DNA from: Paenibacillus_D sp047238105
GTDB lineage: Bacteria; Bacillota; Bacilli; Paenibacillales; Paenibacillaceae
NCBI RefSeq assembly: GCF_047238105.1
Contig: NZ_JBDFMD010000001.1
Coordinates: forward strand, 6,386,001 to 6,450,000
Length of the DNA: 64,000 bases
Direction of reading: 5' to 3'
The notes under the pieces were generated by a model. It made no database searches, was not told the origin of the DNA, and worked only from the letters and a program-made list of their open reading frames with translations. Position numbers and translations under genes: made by a program. Of the stretch, positions 16,773-25,148 are shown piece by piece. The stretch's first letter is position 1. Each line of letters begins with the position of its first letter.

Positions 16773-18128
16773 ATGCCATCCGTTGCGTTCTATACCCTCG
16801 GCTGCAAGGTTAACTTCTATGACACCGAGGCAATGTGGCAGTTGTTCAAACAGGAAGGCTACGAGCAGGTAGATTTTGACACTACCGCAGATGTATATAT
16901 TATCAACACTTGTACGGTGACCAATACAGGCGACAAGAAGAGCCGCCAGATCATCCGCCGCGCCGTACGGCGCAATCCGGATGCGGTCATCGCGGTTACA
17001 GGCTGTTACGCCCAGACTTCGCCTGCCGAGATTCTCGCCATTCCTGGCGTGGATCTGGTCGTCGGCACGCAGGACCGCGAGAAGCTGATGACCTTCATCG
17101 GCCAGTACCAGCTGGAGCGCCAGCCGGTAAATGCCGTTCGCAATATTATGAAAACCCGCGAGTTCGAGGAGCTGGACGTTCCCGACTTTGCCGAGCGTAC
17201 GCGGGCTTTTCTTAAAATCCAAGAGGGCTGCAACAACTTCTGCACCTTCTGTATCATCCCGTGGTCCCGTGGACTCTCGCGCAGCCGAGCGCCGGAGAGT
17301 GTGCTGGAGCAAGCGCGCCAGCTGGTCTCGGCGGGCTACAAGGAGATCGTCCTGACGGGTATCCATACCGGCGGCTACGGCGATGATCTGGAGCAGTACA
17401 AGCTGGCCGATCTGCTGGAGGATCTGGATCGGATCGACGGGCTGGAACGCATCCGGATCAGCTCGATCGAGGCGAGCCAGATCGATGAACGGGTGATCGC
17501 GGTGCTGAACCGATCAGCGAAGATGTGCCGTCATCTGCATATTCCGCTTCAGGCGGGCCATGATGCCGTACTTAAGCGGATGCGCCGCAAGTACACTACC
17601 GCTGAATTTGCGGAGAAGATCCGCAGACTGAAGGAAGCGATGCCGGGCGTGGCAATTACAACAGACGTGATCGTAGGTTTCCCAGGCGAGACGGAGGAGA
17701 TGTACCGCGAGGGCTACAGGTTTATGGAGGAGATCGGCTTCGCCGAGATGCACGTGTTCCCATACTCCAAGCGGACAGGTACGCCTGCGGCCCGCATGGA
17801 CGATCAGGTGGATGAAGAGATCAAGCATGAACGCGTCCATCAGCTGATCGAGCTCTCCGAGCGGATGCAGCTGGCGTATGCCCAGCAGTTCGTCGGCCAG
17901 ACGCTGGATGTCATCCCCGAGCGGCCATACAAAGCCGAGGATCCAGCGGGTCTGATCATGGGTTACTCCGGCAACTATATCCAAGTCGTGTTCGAGGGCA
18001 GCGAATCACTCATCGGCCAGGTCTGCCAGGTGCGTTTGACCGAGGCGGGCGAGGGTGAATGCCGGGGCGAGCTGGTCGCATCGGCAGCGCCAACACCAGC
18101 CTCGCTGCGTGCGGCATCGGCTGTCTAA
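16773..18128 (+). CDS. mtaB: tRNA threonylcarbamoyladenosine methylthiotransferase MtaB
   Basis: This radical SAM enzyme converts t6A37 of tRNA to ms2t6A. The 451-residue product has the UPF0004 domain with its cluster cysteines (TLGCKVNFYDTE, NTCTVTNTGDKKSRQ, VTGCYAQ), the radical SAM motif EGCNNFCTFCIIPWSRG (CxxxCxxC), and a C-terminal TRAM domain. The TCTVT/CKVN signature separates MtaB from MiaB. It is translated with rsmE (three-base gap). The Ala/Ser-rich last 20 residues are family-variable. Confidence 0.97.
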   Translation: MPSVAFYTLGCKVNFYDTEAMWQLFKQEGYEQVDFDTTADVYIINTCTVTNTGDKKSRQIIRRAVRRNPDAVIAVTGCYAQTSPAEILAIPGVDLVVGTQDREKLMTFIGQYQLERQPVNAVRNIMKTREFEELDVPDFAERTRAFLKIQEGCNNFCTFCIIPWSRGLSRSRAPESVLEQARQLVSAGYKEIVLTGIHTGGYGDDLEQYKLADLLEDLDRIDGLERIRISSIEASQIDERVIAVLNRSAKMCRHLHIPLQAGHDAVLKRMRRKYTTAEFAEKIRRLKEAMPGVAITTDVIVGFPGETEEMYREGYRFMEEIGFAEMHVFPYSKRTGTPAARMDDQVDEEIKHERVHQLIELSERMQLAYAQQFVGQTLDVIPERPYKAEDPAGLIMGYSGNYIQVVFEGSESLIGQVCQVRLTEAGEGECRGELVASAAPTPASLRAASAV

Positions 18129-18179
18129 ATCTAGTCAATACAGCTGCAGCATCCCGCGGAGCTGAAAGCTAATAATAAA

Positions 18180-18376
18180 GTTCGGTGTTCAGCACCGAGA
18201 AGGTTGGAGGCAGGAGGAAATGAGGAGCGTCCACGTTTTCGTAGAAAACGACTTCGGAAGCATCGCTACGTGAGCACCTAAGAGGAAGCTTACGAAGCTA
18301 GTTTCCTTCGGAAACTCTTATCGGACTGCATTCAAGATTCGATGTCGAATCCGCTTCTTGGAGTTGCTTCGTGATG
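18180..18376. repeat. Dispersed structured intergenic repeat, copy 2 (inverted)
   Basis: This roughly 197-base element is homologous, in reverse orientation, to 8870-9016. The shared ends are GTTCAGCACCGAGAAGGTTG (18187 onward) and CATTCAAGATTCGATGTCG (18329 onward). A middle segment absent from copy 1 carries two hairpins: CGTTTTC/GAAAACG near 18234-18250 and GTTTCCTTCGGAAAC near 18301-18315. The ends are less regular than those of copy 1. It fills the gap between mtaB and the Nudix gene and holds no credible coding frame. Confidence 0.7.
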
Positions 18377-18407
18377 GGCAGCGTACTTAGGAAAGTAGGG
18401 GAATACC

Positions 18408-18836
18408 ATGGTCGAATACTCTGCGGGGGGCGTCGTATTCCGCCGTACAGACACTGGACTGCAGGTGCAGCTGATCCAGGACCGGTATGGCAAGATATCG
18501 CTCCCCAAAGGCAAGATGGAGGCTGGCGAGACGATCGAGCAGACCGCTTTGCGCGAAATTGTGGAGGAGACGGGCATCGTAGGCAAGATTATCGAGCCGA
18601 TCGACCAGATTAAATACCAGTACCGTGATGAAGTCAAAGGCAAGGTCAATAAGGAAGTCCATTACTACCTTGTAGAAGCTGTCGGAGGTACGCTGCAGGC
18701 CCAAGTGGAAGAGATCCGCGGTGTCGATTGGTTCACACCGGAAGAGGCGTGGCGACGCCAGCGTCAGTCGGGTTACGACAATAATGACCGGATCGTGGCG
18801 GGTGCGCTGCGTTTGCTTGGCCTCAAGGTGCGATAG
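18408..18836 (+). CDS. Nudix hydrolase
   Basis: This is a 142-residue pyrophosphohydrolase of the Nudix family. The Nudix box is complete: GKMEAGETIEQTALREIVEETGI fits GX5EX7REUXEEXGU, with the metal-binding REIVEE core. The N-terminal SAGGVVFRR and the later HYYLVEA strand are typical of Ap4A/(di)nucleotide-type members, but the substrate cannot be read from this. The start ATG 18408 follows GTAGGGG. The 3' end overlaps the end of the convergent transporter gene by 14 bases, and no terminator separates them. Confidence 0.9.
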   Translation: MVEYSAGGVVFRRTDTGLQVQLIQDRYGKISLPKGKMEAGETIEQTALREIVEETGIVGKIIEPIDQIKYQYRDEVKGKVNKEVHYYLVEAVGGTLQAQVEEIRGVDWFTPEEAWRRQRQSGYDNNDRIVAGALRLLGLKVR

Positions 18837-19821
18837 CGGGTGGATTGCCTTTGGGCCGGATATCCCGCCAGATCGGCAAATAGCAGAGCGGCAGCGCCAA
18901 CAGAGAGCTGGCGACATTGAAGATGGTCTGCGCATGAGCGATCTGAGCGGCGGGCTGATCGGACAGCAGGGCAGCAAGCCACTGCAGCTCCATGATGAAC
19001 GGGGCGAACAGCAAGGCGCCGCCGATGTTGAGCGCGACATGGGCCAGCGCCACGGCCCGGCCGGCCGAAGAGCTGCCGATGGCAGCCAGCAGCCCTGTCG
19101 CGCAAGTACCGACATTGGCGCCGAGGACGACGGCGACGCCGAGCTCCAACGGCATCGCACCGGTGGCCGCAAGGCCCATGATCATCGCGATCACCGCGGC
19201 ACTGCTGTGGACCAGTGCAGTCAGGATGGCGCCAGCAGCCAACCCCCACCACAGACTTTCGCCTGCTCTCTCGAGGAGCCAGCTATAAAGAGGACTTGCT
19301 TCGATTGCGGGAGCAAGGCTTTGCATCATCGTCATCCCCACCAGCAGCAGTCCGAATCCGGCTGCTGCTACTGCGGTGTACCGGAAGGTATGAGTCAGCG
19401 TCCCCGGCGGCGAGCCGCTCTGGCTTCCGCGGCCTTCGTCCAGCAAGGCGGTGGCAAACCACAAGAAAGCGGCACCGATCAGAAGCGGCCATCCGAGACG
19501 ATGGATCTGCAGTCCGATCAGCTCGGTCGTCAGGCAGGTGCCGACATTGGTGCCGAGGATGATGCCGAGCGAGCGCCGGAAGGAGAGCAGGCCGCTGCCT
19601 ACCATGCCGATCGTGATAACAGTAACCGCCGTGCTGCTCTGCAGGAACGCCGTCGTGACTGTTCCCACAGCCGCTCCCCGGAGCGGGGTGTCCGTACTTC
19701 GGCGGATGATGCTGTCTAGATACGGACCAGCCAGCCGGTGCAGCGCCATCTCCATGGCTTTCATACCGAGCAGGAAGACGGCGAACCCGGCTAGCATAGG
19801 GAACAGGATCGATTGCAGCAT
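18823..19821 (-). CDS. Na/Pi-cotransporter family protein, YqeW-like
   Basis: This 332-residue membrane protein has about eight to nine hydrophobic segments and the two inverted QSS-type repeats of the PNaS family: GTVTTAFLQSSTAVTVITIG and GAILTALVHSSAAVIAMIMG. Each is followed by a LGTNVGTC/LGANVGTC element. Family members couple phosphate uptake or export to sodium. In B. subtilis, yqeW sits beside yqeV (mtaB), so synteny agrees. The start is ATG 19821 behind AAGGAGGTGCC (reverse strand); the frame runs open to 19947 without support. It is convergent with the Nudix gene and divergent from the methyltransferase gene. Confidence 0.88.
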   Translation of the reverse strand: MLQSILFPMLAGFAVFLLGMKAMEMALHRLAGPYLDSIIRRSTDTPLRGAAVGTVTTAFLQSSTAVTVITIGMVGSGLLSFRRSLGIILGTNVGTCLTTELIGLQIHRLGWPLLIGAAFLWFATALLDEGRGSQSGSPPGTLTHTFRYTAVAAAGFGLLLVGMTMMQSLAPAIEASPLYSWLLERAGESLWWGLAAGAILTALVHSSAAVIAMIMGLAATGAMPLELGVAVVLGANVGTCATGLLAAIGSSSAGRAVALAHVALNIGGALLFAPFIMELQWLAALLSDQPAAQIAHAQTIFNVASSLLALPLCYLPIWRDIRPKGNPPAIAP

Positions 19822-19962
19822 GAGCGGCACCTCCTTCGATGTAAATACATTGTATGCTTGGACGCAGACAAGCATGCCAGGCGTAAGAACTGCGAGGCGC
19901 TCAGCCATAAACTTTACGTTCATTGCGGGCCATTCAAACAGCAACACTAGGAGGCATGTATC

Positions 19963-21366
19963 ATGAGAGCATCAATCGTCCTGCAGCGCAGCCGCAAGCC
20001 GCGTCTTGAGCAGGGTCAGCCATGGGTATACACAAGCGAGGTGGACCGGCTGGAGGGAACGGCAGAGCCGGGTGATGTCGTCGATATCGTCGATCATAAG
20101 GGCAAATATTTGGCTACGGGGTACTGGAACCCGGGCTCCCGGATTGCCGTGCGGATCGTCGCTTATGAGCCGGTAGAGATGGATCAGGCCTTTTTTGAGG
20201 AGCGTCTGCGGCGGTGTCTGCAGCATCGCGAGCGGTTCTTGCCGCACCCCCGCGACTGTCGGCTGGTCTACGGCGAAGCGGACTATCTGCCCGGCTTGAC
20301 TGTCGATCGGTTCGGCGATGTGCTCGTCGTGCAGATACTCAGCCTGGGCATGGAAGTGCGCCGGGACGTGCTGGCGCGAGCGCTCCTGACGGTGTTCGCG
20401 CCGACCGCGATCTATGAGCGGAGCGATGTCAGTGTGAGATCACTGGAAGGGCTGGAGCCTCGCAGCGGTGTCATCTATGGCGAGTCCCCCGGCATAATCG
20501 TAATCGAAGAGAATGGTCTGCTCCTGGAAGTGGATATCGAGAAGGGCCAGAAGACGGGGTACTTCTATGATCAGCGGGAGAATCGGGCTGCGATCGCGCC
20601 GCTTATGACAGGCTGGGGCGCCCGCAGCGGCATTCACTTGGAGAGTCGGGCTGCCGACACACTGCCGGCAGATTACTGGCTCCAGGCACCTGAAGGGGCT
20701 GCAGAGGTGACCGTGCCTGTCAACAAAAGCGGCAAGCTGGTCACTTTTCCTTATTGGGACGGGGCTACTGTACTGGAGTGCTTTGCGCATACCGGCAGTT
20801 TTACTTTGCATGCCTGCAAGTATGGGGCCAAGAAGGTTACCTGCCTGGACATCTCCGAGCATGCGATCGAGACCGCCCGACGCAACGTGGCGCGTAATGG
20901 CTTCGAGGACCGGGTAGAGTTCGAAGTCGCAGACGCATTCGCTTATTTGCGGGAGCAGGTCAAGGGCTTGGAAGAACGCCGCAAGCGCGCCCGCGGCGGG
21001 GCGGATACGTCTGTGCCGCTCGGGACGACCGGCAGGACATGGGATGTCGTCATCCTAGATCCGCCTGCATTTGCCAAGTCCAAGCAAGCAGTCGCGGGAG
21101 CGATGCGCGGATATAAGGACATCAATCTGCAGGGGATGAAGCTCGTCAACGAAGGCGGGTATCTCGTAACCGCCAGCTGCTCGTACCATATGCGCCCCGA
21201 GATGTTCCTGCAAGCGATCCAGGAAGCGGCGAAGGACGCGGGCAAGCTGCTGCGTCTAATCGAATGGCGCGCGGCCGGCAAGGATCATCCCCAGCTGCTC
21301 GGGGTGAGCGAGGGGCACTACCTCAAGTTTGCCGTGTTTGAAGTGCGCAGCCTTAAGCAAGTTTAG
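19963..21366 (+). CDS. RlmI-like class I rRNA methyltransferase with two insertions
   Basis: This is probably a 23S rRNA m5C methyltransferase of the RlmI/YwbD group. It has an N-terminal PUA domain (residues about 1-75), a central EEHP-like domain and a Rossmann catalytic domain: VLECFAHTGSFTLHACKYGA near 270, VVILDPPAFAKSK near 362, and catalytic Cys in VTASCSYHM near 405. At 467 residues it is about 70 longer than RlmI. The excess is one insertion of roughly 45 residues at about 213-260, between DQRENR and the SAM loop, and one of about 20 residues (Arg/Gly-rich) at 335-358. The insertions keep the frame and the catalytic residues. The start ATG 19963 follows AGGAGGC. Confidence 0.88.
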   Translation: MRASIVLQRSRKPRLEQGQPWVYTSEVDRLEGTAEPGDVVDIVDHKGKYLATGYWNPGSRIAVRIVAYEPVEMDQAFFEERLRRCLQHRERFLPHPRDCRLVYGEADYLPGLTVDRFGDVLVVQILSLGMEVRRDVLARALLTVFAPTAIYERSDVSVRSLEGLEPRSGVIYGESPGIIVIEENGLLLEVDIEKGQKTGYFYDQRENRAAIAPLMTGWGARSGIHLESRAADTLPADYWLQAPEGAAEVTVPVNKSGKLVTFPYWDGATVLECFAHTGSFTLHACKYGAKKVTCLDISEHAIETARRNVARNGFEDRVEFEVADAFAYLREQVKGLEERRKRARGGADTSVPLGTTGRTWDVVILDPPAFAKSKQAVAGAMRGYKDINLQGMKLVNEGGYLVTASCSYHMRPEMFLQAIQEAAKDAGKLLRLIEWRAAGKDHPQLLGVSEGHYLKFAVFEVRSLKQV

Positions 21367-21423
21367 ACCAAGAGTCACAACAACCGTCAGCCTGCTTCTC
21401 GACCAGCTCGGTGACGATAGAGG

Positions 21424-21458
21424 CGTTCCGCTCCCTTACGAGGTGCGGGACGTTTTTT
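21424..21458 (+). terminator. Rho-independent terminator after the RlmI-like gene
   Basis: CGTTCCGC (21424-21431) pairs with GCGGGACG (21445-21452), with one wobble, and is followed by six T residues (21453-21458). Confidence 0.8.
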
Positions 21459-21578
21459 CGTCATGTCGACTGAACAGCCGGGGCCGGGAACGTATGTTTG
21501 TTCACAAGGGTGAAAAGCGGCTGCAGAGTATGATAGAATAGTAATATTGATTTTCTAGAGTAGAGGAGAGCTGAGCTG

Positions 21579-24500
21579 ATGACGCTCCGAATGGTGCTGG
21601 GACGCTCCGGCGCAGGGAAGACCACGCTGTGTATGAAAGAGCTGCTGGATGAGCTGCGGACGTCGGCGGAGGGCGAGCCGTTGATCCTGCTGGTGCCTGA
21701 GCAGGCGACGTTCCAGACCGAATACGCGCTGGCCCGCACGGATGGCTTGCCGGGTACGATCCGGGCCCAGGCGCTGAGCTTCCGCAGACTGGCGTTCCGA
21801 GTCATGCAGGAGACCGGCGGGACCGCGCTCGTGCCGATCACCGAGGATGGCAAGCATATGCAGCTGTACAAGATCCTGCATCGGATCGGACCGCAGCTGC
21901 AGCTGTACCAAGGCGCGGGCGAGCAGCAGGGCTTCATCGAGCGGCTGGGCGAGCTGCTGACCGAATGGAAACGATATGCGATCGGCCCCGCGTCGATCGG
22001 CGAATATATGGGATCCGGCGCTGCCGCGAGTCCGCTGCTGGAGCGCAAGCTGCAGGATCTCCAATTGATCTACGGGCAGCTCGAGAGCGAGCTGGCCGGA
22101 CTGTATATCGATGCAGAGGATTATCTGAGCTGGCTGGCGCTGGGCGGCAGCCAGTCGTCCATCCTGCGCGGCGCCAAGATCTGGGTCGACGGCTTCCACG
22201 GCTTCACGCCGCGCGAGCTGGAGGCGCTCGGCGTCCTGCTGCAGGAAGCTGCCGAGGTGACGGTGACCGTGACGCTTGACCGCCCATACGGGCCCGGAGA
22301 GCGGCCGCATGACCTGGATCTGTTCCATCCGACGGCTGAGACCTATATCCAGCTGCAGGAGCTCGCCGAGCGGCTCGGCGTGTATCGGCAGCCGGATCTG
22401 GTACTGGGTGGCGAGCCGCCGCTACGGTTTGCAGAGCAGCCGCAGCTGGCCCATCTGGAGCGTCACTTCGGGACGCGCATCCCGATGATCCCGCCGCGCC
22501 GGAGCGGCACTGCGGAGCCGGGAAAGGACGGCATCTCGATCCATCAGGCAGTGCACCGGCGGGCCGAGGTGGATGCAGTGGCCCGCGATATGATCGAGCG
22601 GGTGCGCAGCGGCAGCTGCAGATGGCGCGATATGGCCGTGATGGTGAGAGACAGCGCGAGTTATACGGACTACATAGAGCAGACGTTCAGTGCGTATGAT
22701 ATTCCTTACTTCCTGGATCAGAAGAGCGACGCCCATCATCATCCGCTCGTCGAGTTTGTCCGCTCGGCGCTGGAGACGGTCGTGCAGGGCTGGCGTTATG
22801 ATGCCGTATTCCGCTGCATCAAGACCGAGATGCTGCTGCCAGGCGATGGCAGCGTGTCCCGCGAAGCGATGGACCGGCTGGAGAACTATATCCTCGCAAG
22901 CGGCATCGACGGGCTCCGCTGGCTGGACCGCAAGCGCTGGCGTCCGCTGGTCCAGGATTCCTTGGACGGCAGTCCGGAGGAGGCCAGAGCGGCGGATCGC
23001 CGCGCCTTCGACGAAGTGATGGACTGCCGCGAGCTGGTCGTAGCGCCGCTGCGCAGATTCGGCCAGCGGCTGAAGCAGGCGGCCAACGTGCGGGAGATGT
23101 GCGAGGCGCTGTACCGGCTGCTCGACCATACCGATGCTGCCGAGCGGCTGGAGCGCTGGAGCCGGGAGGCGGCCGAGCGAGGCGAGCTGCGGCGAGCCCG
23201 TGAGCATAGGCAGCTCTGGGAAGGCATCATGGATCTGCTCGACCAACTGGTAGAGATGGCTGGCGACGAGCACATCTCGCGGGAACTGTTCGCCGGCATG
23301 CTCGAAACCGGTCTATCCAATCTGAAGCTGGCGGCTGTGCCGCCTTCCCTCGATCAGGTGCTGGTGGGCAGTATGGAGCGGACGAGGACCGGACGCATCG
23401 GAATCTGTTATGTGCTGGGGGCGGTAGACGGCGTCCTGCCGATGCGGATCCAGGAGGACGGCATCCTGACGGAGGAAGAGCGAGAGCGGCTGGCACAGGA
23501 TGGGATGGTCATGGCACCAGGCGTCCGCAGACGGCTGCTGGATGAGCGTTTCCTGATCTACCATGCGCTGACGCTGCCATCCGAGCATCTGTGGATCAGC
23601 TATCCGGCTTCGGACGCCGAAGGCAAGAGCCTGCTCCCCTCGGAGATCATCCGCCATTTGAAGCAGATGTTTCCCGGTTTGGAGGAGCGCATCATCGCTG
23701 GCGAGCCTGATCCGCAGGCTCCCGCCGAGGATCAGCTTGCTTACGTTGTCCGGCCGGGTCCGGCACTCTCCCGGTTGATCGCCCAGCTGCGGCAGTGGCA
23801 GCAAGGCGAGTCGACAAGCACGCTCTGGTGGCAGGTGTACAACTGGTATGCGGCAAGGCCGGAGTGGCAGCACAGGCTGACTGTCGCTGCCTCATCCCTG
23901 CAGTACAGCAACGCAGAGCCGCCGCTCTCGTCCGAGACCGCAAGCCGTCTGTACGGGGACCGGCTCAGAGCGAGCGTATCGCGGATGGAGCGTTTCGTCT
24001 CGTGTCCGTTCCAGCACTTTGCTATCCATGGTCTGCGCTTGCAGGAGAGACGGCACTACCGGCTGGAAGCGCCGGATATCGGTCAATTGTTCCATGCCGC
24101 ACTGAGCCGACTGGCGGCCGAGCTGGCCGGTGACTGGGGCATGCAGACGGAAGAGCAGATCCGCAGCCGGGCCGTCAAGGCCGTAGAGGAGCTGGCGCCA
24201 CGACTGCAGTCGGAAATTCTGCTCAGCAGCAGCCGCTTCCAGTACATCGCCCGCAAGCTGGCTGCGATCGTCGCCCAGGCGGCAGTGGTGCTGGGCGAGC
24301 ATGCCCGCCGGGCGAGCTTCCAGCCGGTCGGGCTGGAGCTCGACTTCGGCGGCGAAGGAACGCTGCCGGCACTGGAGGTGAAGCTCCCGGGCGGGCAGAC
24401 CATGGAGATTATCGGGCGCATCGACCGCGTCGATGCTGCCCAGACCGAGGACGGCATGCTGCTGCGGGTGATCGATTACAAGTCTTCCGCAACCTCGCTG

Positions 24501-25148
24501 CGGCTGGAGGAAGTCGTGCACGGCTTGTCGCTGCAGATGCTGACGTATCTGGATGTGCTGCTCACGCATGCGCCGGCTTGGCTCGGACAGCCAGCGATCG
24601 CTGCGGGCGTGCTGTACTTCCATGTGCATAATCCGATGCTGCTGGCGTCTAATCGGCTGGAGGGCGAGGAAGCAAGACAGCTGATCCTCAAGCGGTTCAA
24701 GCTGAGGGGGCTGCTCCTGGCCGACGAACAGGCAGTGCGGATGATGGACGGCAAGCTGGGCACCGGCCATTCGGAGCTGCTGCCCGTCGCCGTCAAGAAG
24801 GACGGCGGGTTCTATGGGAGCTCCTCTGTCGTCACGGGCGAGCAGTGGGAGACGCTGCGCTATGCTGTACGCACGACGATCCGCACGATCGGCGAGCGGA
24901 TCACGCGCGGCGAAGTAGCGATCACGCCTTACCGGTTAGGCTCGCAGTCGCCGTGCACGTTCTGCTCTTACAAGCCGGTCTGCCAGTTCGACCCGCTGTT
25001 CGCCGGCAACGACTATGTCAAGCTGCGCAAGCAGAGCAAGGACGAGCTTTGGCTGACGCTGGCCGAGCGCGCTGCCTCGGCAGAGGAGCAGCCGCAGCTG
25101 GGCACTGGAGAGGAAGGAGGCGGAGAAGTTGGATCAGGAGAGCGATAA
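21579..25148 (+). CDS. addB: ATP-dependent helicase/nuclease subunit AddB
   Basis: AddB is one half of the AddAB double-strand-break resection complex, the Gram-positive RecBCD equivalent. The 1189-residue product has an N-terminal Walker A (GRSGAGKTT), a degenerate helicase fold, and the RecB-like nuclease domain (LRVIDYKSSATSL) near residue 965. The iron-sulfur cluster cysteines are C809 (SCPFQHF) and C1126/C1129/C1135 (CTFCSYKPVC), the AddB hallmark. The start ATG 21579 has GAGGAGAGC upstream. -10-like sequences TATGAT/TAGAAT lie about 45 bases before it. It overlaps addA by 20 bases. Confidence 0.97.
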   Translation: MTLRMVLGRSGAGKTTLCMKELLDELRTSAEGEPLILLVPEQATFQTEYALARTDGLPGTIRAQALSFRRLAFRVMQETGGTALVPITEDGKHMQLYKILHRIGPQLQLYQGAGEQQGFIERLGELLTEWKRYAIGPASIGEYMGSGAAASPLLERKLQDLQLIYGQLESELAGLYIDAEDYLSWLALGGSQSSILRGAKIWVDGFHGFTPRELEALGVLLQEAAEVTVTVTLDRPYGPGERPHDLDLFHPTAETYIQLQELAERLGVYRQPDLVLGGEPPLRFAEQPQLAHLERHFGTRIPMIPPRRSGTAEPGKDGISIHQAVHRRAEVDAVARDMIERVRSGSCRWRDMAVMVRDSASYTDYIEQTFSAYDIPYFLDQKSDAHHHPLVEFVRSALETVVQGWRYDAVFRCIKTEMLLPGDGSVSREAMDRLENYILASGIDGLRWLDRKRWRPLVQDSLDGSPEEARAADRRAFDEVMDCRELVVAPLRRFGQRLKQAANVREMCEALYRLLDHTDAAERLERWSREAAERGELRRAREHRQLWEGIMDLLDQLVEMAGDEHISRELFAGMLETGLSNLKLAAVPPSLDQVLVGSMERTRTGRIGICYVLGAVDGVLPMRIQEDGILTEEERERLAQDGMVMAPGVRRRLLDERFLIYHALTLPSEHLWISYPASDAEGKSLLPSEIIRHLKQMFPGLEERIIAGEPDPQAPAEDQLAYVVRPGPALSRLIAQLRQWQQGESTSTLWWQVYNWYAARPEWQHRLTVAASSLQYSNAEPPLSSETASRLYGDRLRASVSRMERFVSCPFQHFAIHGLRLQERRHYRLEAPDIGQLFHAALSRLAAELAGDWGMQTEEQIRSRAVKAVEELAPRLQSEILLSSSRFQYIARKLAAIVAQAAVVLGEHARRASFQPVGLELDFGGEGTLPALEVKLPGGQTMEIIGRIDRVDAAQTEDGMLLRVIDYKSSATSLRLEEVVHGLSLQMLTYLDVLLTHAPAWLGQPAIAAGVLYFHVHNPMLLASNRLEGEEARQLILKRFKLRGLLLADEQAVRMMDGKLGTGHSELLPVAVKKDGGFYGSSSVVTGEQWETLRYAVRTTIRTIGERITRGEVAITPYRLGSQSPCTFCSYKPVCQFDPLFAGNDYVKLRKQSKDELWLTLAERAASAEEQPQLGTGEEGGGEVGSGER

